DNA of 64,000 nucleotides from Blattabacterium sp. (Blaberus giganteus) (GCF_000262715.1 NC_017924.1:558001-622000); one strand, 5' to 3'; shown: positions 1-9,330, counted from the first letter of the stretch. The notes: a model not told the origin generated them from the sequence alone. Numbers and translations: made by a program.

Positions 1-78
1 AAATGAGTATCCCTGTTGTATTTGCATTATTATTATGAATAAATAAAAAATGCTGTTGATAAAAATATTTTTTTTCAT
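1..78 (-). CDS. bamA: BamA/Omp85 outer-membrane assembly protein, N-terminal fragment
   Basis: A minus-strand reading frame starts with ATG at 78, is open for 26 codons and runs off the window edge. The visible residues have a short basic start (MKKN), a hydrophobic stretch and then a polar QIQQGYS segment, which reads as a signal peptide. It lies 12 bases downstream of uppS on the same strand, the place where Bacteroidota usually carry the gene for BamA, which inserts beta-barrels into the outer membrane. The name rests on synteny and the signal peptide; no Omp85 domain is inside the window. Confidence 0.6.
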   Translation of the reverse strand, partial: MKKNIFINSIFYLFIIIMQIQQGYSF

Positions 79-90
79 GAATTCAAAAAA

Positions 91-822
91 TTATTCTATG
101 TTTCCAAAACGACGTTTTCTTTTTTGATAATTTATTATAGCTTCGAAAAAATCTTTTTTTCGAAAATCAGGCCATAAAATATTTGTAAAATATAGTTCTG
201 CATAAGCAGACTGCCAAAGTAAAAAATTACTAATACGTTGTTCTCCACTTGTTCTAATGATTAAATCTACATCTGGTAAATCTTTAGTATATAAATGATT
301 TTGAAAAAAAGAACAATCTATATCTTTTAATGAAAACAGACCATTGTATATTTTTTTAGCTATATTTTTTGTTGCTCTTAAAATTTCTTCTTTAGCACTA
401 TAACTCAATGCTAAAATCAAAGTACCAGATGTATTATGTTTTGTTTTTTTTATAAAAAAACATAGTTCTTTTTGAATGACTTTAGAAAATCTTTCCACTT
501 CTCCTATAGTCATAATTTTAACATTTTTTTCATGAATTTCTTCTAAATGAATTTTTAAATTAGTATGAAATAAATGCATTAAATTATCTATTTCCTGTTT
601 AGGTCTATTCCAATTTTCTGAAGAAAATACATATAAAGTTATATAAGGAATTCCCAATTCTTTACATCCATTTATAGTGTCTCTTACAGATTGTCTTGCT
701 TTTTCATGACCAAATGTTCTTATTTTTCCTCTTTTTTGAGCCCAACGACCATTTCCATCCATTATAATAGCAACATGATGAGGGATGTTCTTATAATCTA
801 TTTTATCTAATAATTTTTTCAT
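91..822 (-). CDS. uppS: Undecaprenyl diphosphate synthase
   Basis: Cis-prenyltransferase that condenses farnesyl diphosphate with isopentenyl diphosphate to make the C55 lipid carrier for cell-wall synthesis. The 243-residue product has the family signature MDGNGRWA at residues 21-28 with the catalytic Asp22, FGHEKA near 38-42, SSENWNRP at 67-74 and the RTSGEQRISNFL block near 190-200. Length is normal for the family. The next gene on the same strand is nadK upstream; downstream is the putative bamA start, the usual flavobacterial order. The mevalonate kinase-like gene nearby would help supply its isoprenoid substrates. Confidence 0.97.
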   Translation of the reverse strand: MKKLLDKIDYKNIPHHVAIIMDGNGRWAQKRGKIRTFGHEKARQSVRDTINGCKELGIPYITLYVFSSENWNRPKQEIDNLMHLFHTNLKIHLEEIHEKNVKIMTIGEVERFSKVIQKELCFFIKKTKHNTSGTLILALSYSAKEEILRATKNIAKKIYNGLFSLKDIDCSFFQNHLYTKDLPDVDLIIRTSGEQRISNFLLWQSAYAELYFTNILWPDFRKKDFFEAIINYQKRKRRFGNIE

Positions 823-882
823 ACAAAAATCATAAATACATTTTTTACAAAAATTACAAAAATAAAAATAAAGATTTTTTTT

Positions 883-1779
883 TCACATTTCATTTCGTTG
901 ATCCATTCCCCATAAAAGTTTTTCTCTCAATGTTTGATAATATGTATTTCTTTCTTCTTGAATAAGATATATGTAAAAAGGAGCTTTCTGAATATGTAAT
1001 TTATTATCCTGATTTAAATTTAAAGAAGTTAATCTTGTATCCATAGATAAAGAATATGATTTTACACGACTATGTATTTTTAAATAAATTTTTTGATGAT
1101 CCGATATGATTAATGGACGTGAGAATAAATTATGTGGAGATATAGGTGTTAAAACAAAATTTTTATTTTCAGGACTAATAATAGGTCCTCCACAACTTAG
1201 AGAATATCCAGTAGATCCAGTAGGGGTAGAAATAATTAAACCATCTGCCCAATAAGAAGTCAAAAATTCATTATCTATATAAGCATCTATAGTGATCATA
1301 GATACCGTTTCTTTTCTAAGAATAACAATTTCATTTAATGCAAAATTAAAAAATCTTTGATGATCTTTTATAGAAGTTTCCAACGATAATAAACTTCTAG
1401 GCATTATATGAAGTTTTTTATTAAAAATTTTATCTATCTTTTTTATAAAAACGTCTTTATTAAAAGTAGCTAAAAAACCTAAATTCCCTGTATTCACTCC
1501 AACTATAGGAATTCCAGAATCTCTGATGAATGTAATTGCGGACAATATAGTTCCATCTCCTCCAAAAGTAAACATTAAACTAAAATCTTTAGTTAATTCT
1601 TTATAATGAGAAAACACAGGAATATTTAAATTCCTGAATTCTTCAAAAGAAGACAAAACATTAAAAAATGATTTTTCCATATAGATTTCTATAGAATGAC
1701 TAGATGCATAGCCCATGAATTGATTTAAATATGGTATGTTTTTTTTAAAAAATTTTTGTCCATACACGGCTATTTTCAT
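883..1779 (-). CDS. nadK: NAD kinase
   Basis: ATP-dependent NAD kinase that makes NADP. The 298-residue product carries the diagnostic GGDGT motif at residues 73-77, the nucleotide-binding GVNTGNLGFL block near 94-103, and the second conserved TPTGSTGYSLS segment near 185-195. It is full length. It is the first gene of a minus-strand pair with uppS, separated by 60 bases. A divergent intergenic stretch of 123 bases separates it from the mevalonate kinase-like gene. Confidence 0.96.
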   Translation of the reverse strand: MKIAVYGQKFFKKNIPYLNQFMGYASSHSIEIYMEKSFFNVLSSFEEFRNLNIPVFSHYKELTKDFSLMFTFGGDGTILSAITFIRDSGIPIVGVNTGNLGFLATFNKDVFIKKIDKIFNKKLHIMPRSLLSLETSIKDHQRFFNFALNEIVILRKETVSMITIDAYIDNEFLTSYWADGLIISTPTGSTGYSLSCGGPIISPENKNFVLTPISPHNLFSRPLIISDHQKIYLKIHSRVKSYSLSMDTRLTSLNLNQDNKLHIQKAPFYIYLIQEERNTYYQTLREKLLWGMDQRNEM

Positions 1780-1858
1780 TGTTATAATTTTCTTTTGGGA
1801 AAATTACGAAATTATATATTAATCAATCATATACACAAATAAAAATAAATAGTTTTAT

Positions 1859-1866
1859 TAAATTTG
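1859..1866 (+). promoter_or_regulatory. Candidate Bacteroidota -7 element upstream of mevalonate kinase-like gene
   Basis: TAAATTTG matches the Bacteroidota sigma-A -7 consensus TAnnTTTG and lies 36 bases before the start codon at 1903. No good TTTG -33 box is seen at the expected distance. In such AT-rich DNA, chance matches are frequent. Confidence 0.3.
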
Positions 1867-1902
1867 TTTTTTTGAACACAAAAAAAGCATAATTCACACA
1901 AC

Positions 1903-2817
1903 ATGAAAGAATCTTTGTTTCCCGCAAAAATACTACTATTTGGAGAATATGGAATTTTGAAAAATGCAAGTGGACTTTCTATTCCTCATAATATTTACAA
2001 AGGAACCTTAAAAATTCATACTGAGTTTAATCAAAAAGTTTTATGTTCCAATTACAAAATCGGAAAATTTTATAATTTCTTACTAAAAAAAAAACTCATT
2101 TCAACGAAACTTGATTTAAATCAATTACATGAAGATATACAAAGAGGTCTATTTTTTCATTCGAATATTCCTAAGGGATATGGATTAGGGAGTTCTGGAG
2201 CATTAGTTGCCGCAATTTATGATAAATACGCAAAAGATAAATTGAAAGGTATAAAAAAAAATATCATAATATTAAAAAAAATATTCAGTCAAATGGAGTC
2301 TTTTTTTCATGGAAAAAGTTCAGGTATAGATCCTTTAATTTCTTATTTAAATAAACCTTTACTCATTCGATCTGAAACAGATATTTCTGTAATAGATATA
2401 CCAACCAAAAAAAATAAAGGAAAAGGAGCTATTTTTCTATTAAATTCTGGAATTTCTAGAAATTCTAATTCTATGATAAAAATTTTTTTTAGAAAATTAA
2501 AACATGAAAGTTTTCAAATTCTTCTTATAGAATTTATAAAATATAATGAAAAATGCATTGAAGCTTTTCTAAAAGAAGATTTTAACATTTTGTTAAAAAA
2601 TGTTAGACGGTTGTCTATTTGGGTTTTTAATCATTTACGTTCCATGATTTCCAAAAATTTTTTGAAAATATGGGATGATGGGATCTATAATAATATTTAT
2701 TATTTAAAATTGTGTGGTTCTGGAGGAGGAGGTTTTATTTTAGGATTTACACCAAATTATAATTTATCCAGAAAAAAATTGTATAAATATACAATGGAAG
2801 TCCTTTTTCGTTTTTAA
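1903..2817 (+). CDS. GHMP kinase, probable mevalonate kinase
   Basis: Sugar/isoprenoid kinase of the GHMP fold. The ATP-binding glycine-serine loop GYGLGSSGA is at residues 92-100, and the FFHGKSSGIDP block near 134-143 holds the likely catalytic Asp143. The N-terminus PAKILLFGEYGIL also matches mevalonate kinases, and a C-terminal GSGGGGFILGF glycine motif is present. It is followed after 16 bases by rluB and then aroQ, an order I recall from Flavobacteria, where the first gene encodes mevalonate kinase. The exact substrate is inferred from family resemblance and neighbours; other GHMP kinases cannot be excluded. Confidence 0.75.
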   Translation: MKESLFPAKILLFGEYGILKNASGLSIPHNIYKGTLKIHTEFNQKVLCSNYKIGKFYNFLLKKKLISTKLDLNQLHEDIQRGLFFHSNIPKGYGLGSSGALVAAIYDKYAKDKLKGIKKNIIILKKIFSQMESFFHGKSSGIDPLISYLNKPLLIRSETDISVIDIPTKKNKGKGAIFLLNSGISRNSNSMIKIFFRKLKHESFQILLIEFIKYNEKCIEAFLKEDFNILLKNVRRLSIWVFNHLRSMISKNFLKIWDDGIYNNIYYLKLCGSGGGGFILGFTPNYNLSRKKLYKYTMEVLFRF

Positions 2818-2833
2818 TTTATTTCATTTTTTT

Positions 2834-3568
2834 ATGTATCACAAAATTAGATTAAATCATTACTTGTCCGATGCAGGAATTTCTTCCAGAAGAAAAGCGG
2901 ATAAACTTATTCAATCTGGAGCAATAGAAGTAAATGGGAAACCTGTATTCAAATTAGGAACTATTATTCGGACAGATGATATTGTTAAATTTCATGGATC
3001 AAAAGTAAAATCTAAAAATAAAATTTATATACTCATTAACAAACCTAAAGGTTTTATCACTACAACACGAGATCAATTTAATAGACAAACAGTAATGAAT
3101 TTAATTCCATGTTTATTTGAATATAGAATTTATCCTGTAGGAAGATTAGATTGTTCTACTACAGGAGTTTTACTTCTAACAAATGATGGATATACAGCTG
3201 AAAAATTGACTCATCCTAAGTATCATGTAAAAAAAATATATCGTGTATCACTAAATAAAAAAATTAAAAATGAAGATTTAGATAAAATAAAAAAAGGAAA
3301 AATTTATCTAAAAGAAGGAAAAGTAAAAGTCATTTTTGTAAGAAAAATAAGAAATGCTAAAAATCAAATAGAAATAGGATTGGATATAGGATGGAATAGA
3401 GTCATTAAACGAATTTTCAAAAAATTAGATTATCAAGTTGTTAGATTAGATCGTATAAATTTTGGTGGACTTTCAAAAAAAAATCTAAAAATAGGAGATT
3501 GGTGTTTTTTAAAAACAAAAGAAATAGAAAATATTACTAAAAAATATGAAAAAAATAATCATTATTAA
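2834..3568 (+). CDS. rluB: Ribosomal large-subunit pseudouridine synthase (RluB/RsuA family)
   Basis: Isomerises a specific uridine in rRNA to pseudouridine. An S4 RNA-binding domain covers roughly residues 4-50 (RLNHYLSDAGISSRRKADKLI). The catalytic domain follows, with the family motif GRLDCSTTGVLLLTNDG at 103-119 and catalytic Asp106. At 244 residues it is a compact RluB-type enzyme. Its 3' end overlaps aroQ by 23 bases in another frame, which suggests coupled translation. The exact target position (RluB, E or F type) cannot be decided from sequence reading alone. Confidence 0.9.
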   Translation: MYHKIRLNHYLSDAGISSRRKADKLIQSGAIEVNGKPVFKLGTIIRTDDIVKFHGSKVKSKNKIYILINKPKGFITTTRDQFNRQTVMNLIPCLFEYRIYPVGRLDCSTTGVLLLTNDGYTAEKLTHPKYHVKKIYRVSLNKKIKNEDLDKIKKGKIYLKEGKVKVIFVRKIRNAKNQIEIGLDIGWNRVIKRIFKKLDYQVVRLDRINFGGLSKKNLKIGDWCFLKTKEIENITKKYEKNNHY

Positions 3569-3971
3569 TGGTCCTAATTTAAATCTTTTAGGAATCAGGG
3601 AACCTGAATTATACGGAAATGAAAATTTTTTAGATTATCTTAATAAATTAAAAAAAAAAAAAATATTTTCTGATATAAAAATTATTTATTATCAAAATAA
3701 TAGTGAAGGAAAAATTATAGATATCCTACACTCTGTAGGATTCAAGTCAGATGGAATTGTACTCAATGCAGGAGCTTATACTCATACTTCTATAGGAATA
3801 GCTGATGCTATAAAATCTATACATTCTCCTGTTATAGAAGTTCATATTTCTAACATTTATTCCAGAGAATCTTTTAGAAGAAAGTCTTTTCTTTCTCCTG
3901 TTTGTTACGGAACAATTTTTGGATTTGGATTAAAATCTTATGAATTAGGAATAATGAGTTTTTTCTTATGA
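3546..3971 (+). CDS. aroQ: 3-dehydroquinate dehydratase, type II
   Basis: Dehydrates 3-dehydroquinate to 3-dehydroshikimate in the shikimate pathway for aromatic amino acids. The 141-residue product has INGPNLNLLG at the N-terminus, the catalytic Tyr23 in EPELYG, LNAGAYTHTS near 73-82, the catalytic His100 in EVHISN and the SRESFRR substrate-clamping arginines. It starts inside rluB, and its 3' end overlaps the convergent engB by 34 bases. Confidence 0.96.
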   Translation: MKKIIIINGPNLNLLGIREPELYGNENFLDYLNKLKKKKIFSDIKIIYYQNNSEGKIIDILHSVGFKSDGIVLNAGAYTHTSIGIADAIKSIHSPVIEVHISNIYSRESFRRKSFLSPVCYGTIFGFGLKSYELGIMSFFL

Positions 3972-4573
3972 TTCTGATCTTGATAAGAATCATTTAGTTT
4001 TTTGATATATTGAATCAAATTATTAATTCCATATTTATTTTTTGCGGATACTTTAAACCATATAGGCATATAAAATCCATTTTTCTCAATTTCCTTAATA
4101 CATAAAGAAATATTTTGATCAACAAATCTATGATTTTTTAATTTATCCGTTTTTGTAAAAACAATGCAAAAATGTGTTTTTATATCATTTAGTTTTTGTA
4201 TAAAATATAAATCTATTTTCTGGATAATAAATCTGCTATCTATCAATAAAAATAAATAAGTGATATTTTTTTTATGAAAAATATAATTTTTAATTAATTT
4301 TTGCGTTTTTTTTTTATCTCTTTTTACAGAAAAAAATCCATATCCTGGTAAATCTACCAAATACCATTTATGATTTATTAAAAAATAATTCATGCATTGT
4401 GTTCTTCCAGGGGAAGAAGAAACTTTAGCTATTTTTTTTTTAGCTATGCTATTTATTAAACTAGATTTTCCAACATTAGAACGGCCTATAAAAGCATATT
4501 CAGGAAAATTATGAACAAATAATTGATTCATATTTTTTAAACTTACTTTAAATTTTACAGAAGTAATCTTCAT
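3938..4573 (-). CDS. engB: Ribosome-biogenesis GTPase EngB (YsxC/YihA)
   Basis: Circularly conserved small GTPase needed for 50S subunit maturation. The Walker A motif GRSNVGKSS lies near residues 30-38, the SSPGRTQ switch I and DLPGYGF G3 motif follow, and TKTDK (G4) is present. I place the start at the ATG at 4573 because EngB proteins usually begin with a short MKI-type lead. An ATG four codons upstream (4585) is in frame but lies deeper in the preceding hydrolase gene. It overlaps the hydrolase 3' end by 26 bases and aroQ by 34. Confidence 0.95.
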   Translation of the reverse strand: MKITSVKFKVSLKNMNQLFVHNFPEYAFIGRSNVGKSSLINSIAKKKIAKVSSSPGRTQCMNYFLINHKWYLVDLPGYGFFSVKRDKKKTQKLIKNYIFHKKNITYLFLLIDSRFIIQKIDLYFIQKLNDIKTHFCIVFTKTDKLKNHRFVDQNISLCIKEIEKNGFYMPIWFKVSAKNKYGINNLIQYIKKLNDSYQDQNHKKKLIIPNS

Positions 4574-5336
4574 AATTAAAATCAAATTTAGAAAGCCATT
4601 TTTCTAATATTTCTATAAATATTTTTGGATGTTCCATCATAGGAACATGTCCACATTTATCTATCCAATGTAATTCCGAATGAGGTAATAATCTATGAAA
4701 TTCTTTTGCGATTTCTGGAGGAGTGACATGATCTTGTTTCCCCCAAATTAAACAAATAGGTTGTTGAATCACAGATAAATCTTTAGACATATTATATTTC
4801 ATAGCACTTTTTGCAATATATAAAGTTTTAATTCCTTTTTTTTTATCATTTACAATATGAAAAACCTCATCTACTAATTCTTTAGTAGCTATATTAGGAT
4901 CATAAAATACTTCTTGTGACTTTTTTCTAATATATTCATAATTTTCTCTTTTAGGAAAAGCATATCCAAAAGCTTTTTCAAATAAACCTGAACTTCCTGT
5001 TAAAACGACAGAATGTACTAAATCTATTCTTTTTTTTGCTATGATTAAAGCAATGTGTCCTCCAAGAGAATTTCCTATTAAAGTTGCTTTTTTAATTCCT
5101 ATTTCCATTAAAAATTTGGTTATATATTTGGATATGTTATAAATATTAGTCAATAACAATGGCATATTATAAAGAGGCAATGAAGGAATAATGACTTTAT
5201 AACCTTTTTTTGGAAAAAAATCTAAAAGAGCTTTAAAGTTGCTCAATCCACCCATTAATCCATGAAGAAGAATCAAAGGATGACCTTTCCCTTTTTTTAT
5301 ATAAGAAAATTTTTTTTCTTTATTAAGATTAAACAT
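4548..5336 (-). CDS. Alpha/beta-fold hydrolase
   Basis: A 262-residue alpha/beta hydrolase with an intact catalytic triad: nucleophile Ser90 in GNSLGG, acid Asp202 in GKQDHVTP and His230 in DKCGHVPM. The oxyanion region is HGLMGG near residues 25-30. No signal peptide is seen, so it is probably cytosolic. Substrate is unknown; such proteins include esterases and C-C bond hydrolases. It sits between rnc and engB on the same strand and overlaps engB, an arrangement I recall as common in Flavobacteria. Confidence 0.88.
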   Translation of the reverse strand: MFNLNKEKKFSYIKKGKGHPLILLHGLMGGLSNFKALLDFFPKKGYKVIIPSLPLYNMPLLLTNIYNISKYITKFLMEIGIKKATLIGNSLGGHIALIIAKKRIDLVHSVVLTGSSGLFEKAFGYAFPKRENYEYIRKKSQEVFYDPNIATKELVDEVFHIVNDKKKGIKTLYIAKSAMKYNMSKDLSVIQQPICLIWGKQDHVTPPEIAKEFHRLLPHSELHWIDKCGHVPMMEHPKIFIEILEKWLSKFDFNYEDYFCKI

Positions 5337-5350
5337 AACATCATACTATT

Positions 5351-6082
5351 TTAAGTATTTTTTTTGTACAGTTTCTGAACTATAAAATAAGCTTCTTTAG
5401 CAGCTATTTCTTCTGATTTTTTTTTAGAATAACCTCTTCCTTTAGTTTTAATTCCACATTCTGATATTGTAAATTCAGACAAATAAATGATTTTATTTTG
5501 ATTTTTATCTTCTCTAAAAGTTTTAAAATTTATAAAAAATTTATTTTTTTGAGACCATTCGATAATCCATACTTTATAACTGAAAATTTCATTTTGTAAC
5601 TTTTCAATATTTACATGAGTATGTAGAATTTTTTTATGTACAAAATCTTCACATTCTTGATATCCCACTTCAAAATAAATAAATCCTATTAAAGCTTCAA
5701 GTATATTTCCAAGTGTATTGTCAGATATCATAGATTTATCGAAAAAAATGTCTTCAATCGTTAGTTTTTTAGATATTTCATTTAAATTTCTTCTACATAC
5801 AATTTTAGATCGTATTTGAGTTAATTCCCCTTCTTTTTTTTCAGGAAATCTTTTACACAAAAAATATGATATTATAGAATTTAATACAGCATCTCCCAAA
5901 AACTCTAATCTTTGAAAATTAAGATAATAATTTTGATTAAAATTTCTTTTATAAAAACTATATATGAATACTTCCTTTAAAAATACCGTATTTTTTGGAC
6001 AAAACCCTAATATTTTTATCAATTTACCTACTAATACAGAATAGTCATTTTTTTCAAAAAAAGTACTATTTTCAGATAACAT
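5351..6082 (-). CDS. rnc: Ribonuclease III
   Basis: Double-strand-specific endonuclease for rRNA and mRNA processing. The signature RLEFLGDAVL carries the catalytic Glu and Asp (about residues 58-67), and DNTLGNILEALIG gives the second metal-binding pair. A C-terminal double-stranded RNA-binding domain ends with KKKSEEIAAKEAY. I chose the ATG at 6082, which overlaps the fabF stop by 11 bases. In-frame ATGs at 6103 and 6121 would code through the constrained fabF C-terminus and are less likely. Alpha/beta hydrolase follows 14 bases downstream. Confidence 0.94.
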   Translation of the reverse strand: MLSENSTFFEKNDYSVLVGKLIKILGFCPKNTVFLKEVFIYSFYKRNFNQNYYLNFQRLEFLGDAVLNSIISYFLCKRFPEKKEGELTQIRSKIVCRRNLNEISKKLTIEDIFFDKSMISDNTLGNILEALIGFIYFEVGYQECEDFVHKKILHTHVNIEKLQNEIFSYKVWIIEWSQKNKFFINFKTFREDKNQNKIIYLSEFTISECGIKTKGRGYSKKKSEEIAAKEAYFIVQKLYKKNT

Positions 6083-7331
6083 TTTTAAATAAAATACAAA
6101 CATTATGTCCTCCAAAACCAAAAGTATTGCATAGACTAATTTTAACTTCTTTTTTTATTGCTTGATTCGGAGTTAAATTAATTTTTGAATCTATATTTTG
6201 ATCTATATGGAATAAATTTATAGTTGGAGGAATAATCCCTTTTCTTAAAGGAAGAATAGAAGCAATTGCTTCTATTGCCCCAGCAGCACCTAATAAATGT
6301 CCAGTCATAGATTTTGTAGAATTAATATCTATATTATGTATATTATCATGAAATACTTCTTGAATTGCTTTTATCTCTGCAAGATCTCCTAATTTAGTAG
6401 ATGTTCCATGAGAATTAATATGATCAACTTCTTTATATTCAATACCTGCATCTTTTATAGCTGATTTCATAGCTAAAACAATTCCTTTTCCTTCCGGATG
6501 GGGAGTTGTAATATGATAAGCGTCTCCAGACATTCCTACTCCTGCAATTTCAGCATATATATTTGCTCCTCTGTTTTTAGCGTGTTGATATTCTTCAAGA
6601 ACAAGACATCCTGCTCCTTCTCCTAATACAAAACCATCTCTGTTTTCGTCAAAAGGACGTGATGCTGTTTTATAATCTTCATTTCTGGTCGATAATGCAT
6701 GTAAAGCATTAAAACCACCTACTCCACTTTGTGTTATGGCGGCCTCAGATCCTCCAGTGATCATAATATCAGTTTTCCCTAAACAGATTAAATGATAAGC
6801 ATCTACTATTGCATTAGAAGATGAAGCGCAAGCAGATACCGTTGCATAATTCGGTCCATGAAGACCATAATTCATAGAAATAACCCCAGCAGTAATATCT
6901 ATTAGCATTTTAGGAATAAAAAACGGACTAAATTTAGGATATTTTCCTCCACGTACATAATCGGAAATAGACTCTTCTAAATTTAAAAGACCTCCAATTC
7001 CAGAAGCCCATATGACCCCTATTCTTTCTCTTTTTTCTTTTGAAAAATCGATTCCACTATTTTTTATCGCTTCTTCAGAAGCGATAATGCCATATTGTGC
7101 ACAAGGGTCCAATTTTCTAATTTCTTTTTTTTTAAAAAAAATACTTGGATCATAATTCTTCAATTCACAAGCAAATTTAGTCTTATATTTTTTAGTATCG
7201 AAATAAGTAATGGGACCACAACCATTTTTTCCGAAAACAAGAGAACTCCAATACTCCTCTACAGTATTCCCTATAGGAGTAATAGAACCGATGCCAGTAA
7301 TCACTACTTTTTTTAATTCCTCCATATTCAT
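6072..7331 (-). CDS. fabF: 3-oxoacyl-[acyl-carrier-protein] synthase II
   Basis: Elongating condensing enzyme of type II fatty-acid synthesis. The Cys-His-His active site is intact: Cys168 in TVSACASSSNA, His308 in NSHGTST and His345 in TGHLLGAAG. At 419 residues it is full length. Two ATGs (7331 and 7325) are possible starts. It follows acpP by 34 bases and overlaps rnc, forming an acpP-fabF-rnc unit known across bacteria. Confidence 0.97.
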   Translation of the reverse strand: MNMEELKKVVITGIGSITPIGNTVEEYWSSLVFGKNGCGPITYFDTKKYKTKFACELKNYDPSIFFKKKEIRKLDPCAQYGIIASEEAIKNSGIDFSKEKRERIGVIWASGIGGLLNLEESISDYVRGGKYPKFSPFFIPKMLIDITAGVISMNYGLHGPNYATVSACASSSNAIVDAYHLICLGKTDIMITGGSEAAITQSGVGGFNALHALSTRNEDYKTASRPFDENRDGFVLGEGAGCLVLEEYQHAKNRGANIYAEIAGVGMSGDAYHITTPHPEGKGIVLAMKSAIKDAGIEYKEVDHINSHGTSTKLGDLAEIKAIQEVFHDNIHNIDINSTKSMTGHLLGAAGAIEAIASILPLRKGIIPPTINLFHIDQNIDSKINLTPNQAIKKEVKISLCNTFGFGGHNVCILFKNVI

Positions 7332-7365
7332 TCATACATAATACATAAAAAAAATGTCTGTCTAA

Positions 7366-7638
7366 TCAGTTTTTTTTTTTTTCTGTATTTTCTTTCTTTT
7401 TCTCCATCAAAAGATTTTCTATAGCTTGTATAGCTTCACCTACTGTTGTGATTTTTTCAGCTTTTTCATCTGAAATACTTATATTAAATTCTTTTTCAAA
7501 CTCCATAATGAGTTCTACTATATCTAGTGAATCTGCTCCTAAATCATTGGTAAAACTAGCAGTAGGAGTGATGTCACTTTCTTCTACACTCAATTTCTCT
7601 ACAATAAGAGCATTGACTTTGGATGCAATATCAGACAT
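7366..7638 (-). CDS. acpP: Acyl carrier protein
   Basis: Carries growing acyl chains on a phosphopantetheine arm attached to Ser37 in the motif [10 protein letters not shown]. The true start is the ATG at 7638 ([10 protein letters not shown]); an upstream in-frame ATG would add 17 residues not seen in ACPs. The 90-residue product is longer than the usual 77-80 because of a Lys/Glu-rich tail. The last codons run through an A13 tract (T13 on the plus strand at 7370-7382), so slippage there would change the final residues and stop. fabF follows directly. Confidence 0.96.
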   Translation of the reverse strand: MSDIASKVNALIVEKLSVEESDITPTASFTNDLGADSLDIVELIMEFEKEFNISISDEKAEKITTVGEAIQAIENLLMEKKKENTEKKKN

Positions 7639-7662
7639 AGATTCATAATTTTTTTTATGATA

Positions 7663-7670
7663 CAAAATTA
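7663..7670 (-). promoter_or_regulatory. Candidate -7 element for acpP-fabF-rnc
   Basis: On the minus strand this reads TAATTTTG, matching TAnnTTTG, 25 bases upstream of the acpP start. No convincing -33 box accompanies it. It lies in the 88-base divergent region with pckA. Confidence 0.3.
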
Positions 7671-7692
7671 GTAAACTTTTGTAAATCATATA

Positions 7693-7700
7693 TAAATTTG
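7693..7700 (+). promoter_or_regulatory. Candidate -7 element for pckA
   Basis: TAAATTTG matches the Bacteroidota -7 consensus and ends 26 bases before the pckA start at 7727. The expected -33 TTTG is not at the right distance; a TTTG at 7678-7681 is too close. Confidence 0.3.
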
Positions 7701-7726
7701 CTTCACGTATAAATAGAACATGATAT

Positions 7727-9316
7727 ATGATCTCTTTTTCTCTTTCTCTAAAAAATTATGGAATTTTGAATTCTTCATATAATTGGCAATTAACCCCTGA
7801 AAAACTACAAAAAATCATTATTCAAAAAAAAATGGGAGTTGAAACAAAATCAGGCGTTATATCCATAAATACAGGGGTCTTCACTGGAAGGTCTCCTGAA
7901 GATAGATTTATTGTAAAAGATAATATTACAGAACAAAAAGTTTGGTGGAATGAAAAATTTAATCAATCTTTTGATTCAAAAAAGTTTGATTGTTTATATC
8001 AAAAAATGGCCCGATATTTATCAGGAAAAACATTATATATTCGAGATGGATATCTTTGTTCCGATAAACGTTATCAATTAAATGTTCGTTCTATTAGTGA
8101 ATATCCATGGTCTGATCTATTTATTCATAATCTTTTTTTAAGATTTCAAAAAATGGAAAAAATTTTTCCAGATTGGTTATTATTATGTGCTCCAGGATTT
8201 CAGGCTAATCCCATAAAAGATGGAACACGAAACAAAAATTTTTCTATATTAAATTTTTCTAAAAAAATAATCCTTATTGGAGGGTCAGGATATACAGGTG
8301 AAATTAAAAAATCTATATTTTCTGTTCTAAATTTTATACTTCCTATGTATAGGAATGTTTTTCCTATGCATTGCGCCGCAAATGTAGGAAAATATAAAAA
8401 AGATACGGCTCTTTTTTTTGGATTATCCGGAACAGGAAAAACTACAATTTCTAATGATATCAATAGAAATTTAGTTGGGGATGATGAACATGGATGGACT
8501 TGTGATAACATTGTTTTTAACTTCGAAGGAGGATGTTATGCTAAAATATTAGGCATTTCTCAAAATAACGAACCTATGATTTATCATGCTATAAAAAAAG
8601 GAGCTATGTTAGAAAATGTAATTTTAAAAAAACAAACTAGAGAAGTAGATTTTTTAGATGATACCATTACTCAAAATATGAGAATTAGTTATCCCATTAA
8701 TTTTATAAAAAATATAGAAAAAAAGTTATTGTCTTCTAACATAAAAAATATTTTTTTTCTAACTTATGACGCTTTTGGGGTTTTACCGCCTATATCTAAA
8801 CTTAATAAAGCACAATCTTCTTATTATTTTTTATTGGGATATACTTCTAAAGTAGCTGGTACTGAATTAAATATAAAAAAACCAAAAGCAACTTTTTCTT
8901 CTTGTTTTGGAGCTCCATTTATGCCTTTACATCCCGTTCAATATACAAAAATGTTAATGGAAAAATTAGATGAGACTGAAATCAATGTTTGGATGGTTAA
9001 CACCGGATTGATATCGGGAGGTTATTCATTTGGATATCGTATTAAATTAGATGATACACGTAAAATCGTAAAAAATGCTTTGGATGGAGTTCTATCAAAA
9101 GTTCCTTATGAAAAATATCCTATTTTTAATTTTAAAATACCAAAATATTGTCCTGGAGTCTCTTCTAATATATTGAATCCTAAAAATTCATGGAAAAATA
9201 AAAAAATGTATCAAAATCAAGTAAAAATACTTGCAAAAAAATTTATTCAACATTTTGATATATATAAACAATACATAAACAAAAATATCTCGTCTGGAGA
9301 ACCTATTTTAGAATAG
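7727..9316 (+). CDS. pckA: Phosphoenolpyruvate carboxykinase (ATP)
   Basis: Converts oxaloacetate and ATP to phosphoenolpyruvate and CO2, the entry to gluconeogenesis. The 529-residue product has the substrate site [13 protein letters not shown] near residues 53-65, the P-loop GLSGTGKTT at 232-240 and the following DDEHGW metal site. Length is normal. A symbiont fed on amino acids through the TCA cycle would need this enzyme to make sugars; gapA in this window fits the same direction. It ends convergently with ribE, with a small hairpin over its stop codon. Confidence 0.97.
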   Translation: MISFSLSLKNYGILNSSYNWQLTPEKLQKIIIQKKMGVETKSGVISINTGVFTGRSPEDRFIVKDNITEQKVWWNEKFNQSFDSKKFDCLYQKMARYLSGKTLYIRDGYLCSDKRYQLNVRSISEYPWSDLFIHNLFLRFQKMEKIFPDWLLLCAPGFQANPIKDGTRNKNFSILNFSKKIILIGGSGYTGEIKKSIFSVLNFILPMYRNVFPMHCAANVGKYKKDTALFFGLSGTGKTTISNDINRNLVGDDEHGWTCDNIVFNFEGGCYAKILGISQNNEPMIYHAIKKGAMLENVILKKQTREVDFLDDTITQNMRISYPINFIKNIEKKLLSSNIKNIFFLTYDAFGVLPPISKLNKAQSSYYFLLGYTSKVAGTELNIKKPKATFSSCFGAPFMPLHPVQYTKMLMEKLDETEINVWMVNTGLISGGYSFGYRIKLDDTRKIVKNALDGVLSKVPYEKYPIFNFKIPKYCPGVSSNILNPKNSWKNKKMYQNQVKILAKKFIQHFDIYKQYINKNISSGEPILE

Positions 9317-9318
9317 GT
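9301..9318. terminator. Weak hairpin between convergent pckA and ribE
   Basis: ACCTATT at 9301-9307 pairs with AATAGGT at 9312-9318 around a four-base loop. The hairpin spans the pckA stop codon and is followed on the plus strand by a T-rich stretch. With seven pairs it is a modest terminator candidate. Confidence 0.35.
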
Positions 9319-9330
9319 GATTTATCTATT

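Noticed and set aside
7639..7689. Longer acpP start
   Set aside because: It adds 17 residues not seen in acyl carrier proteins and covers the likely promoter region.
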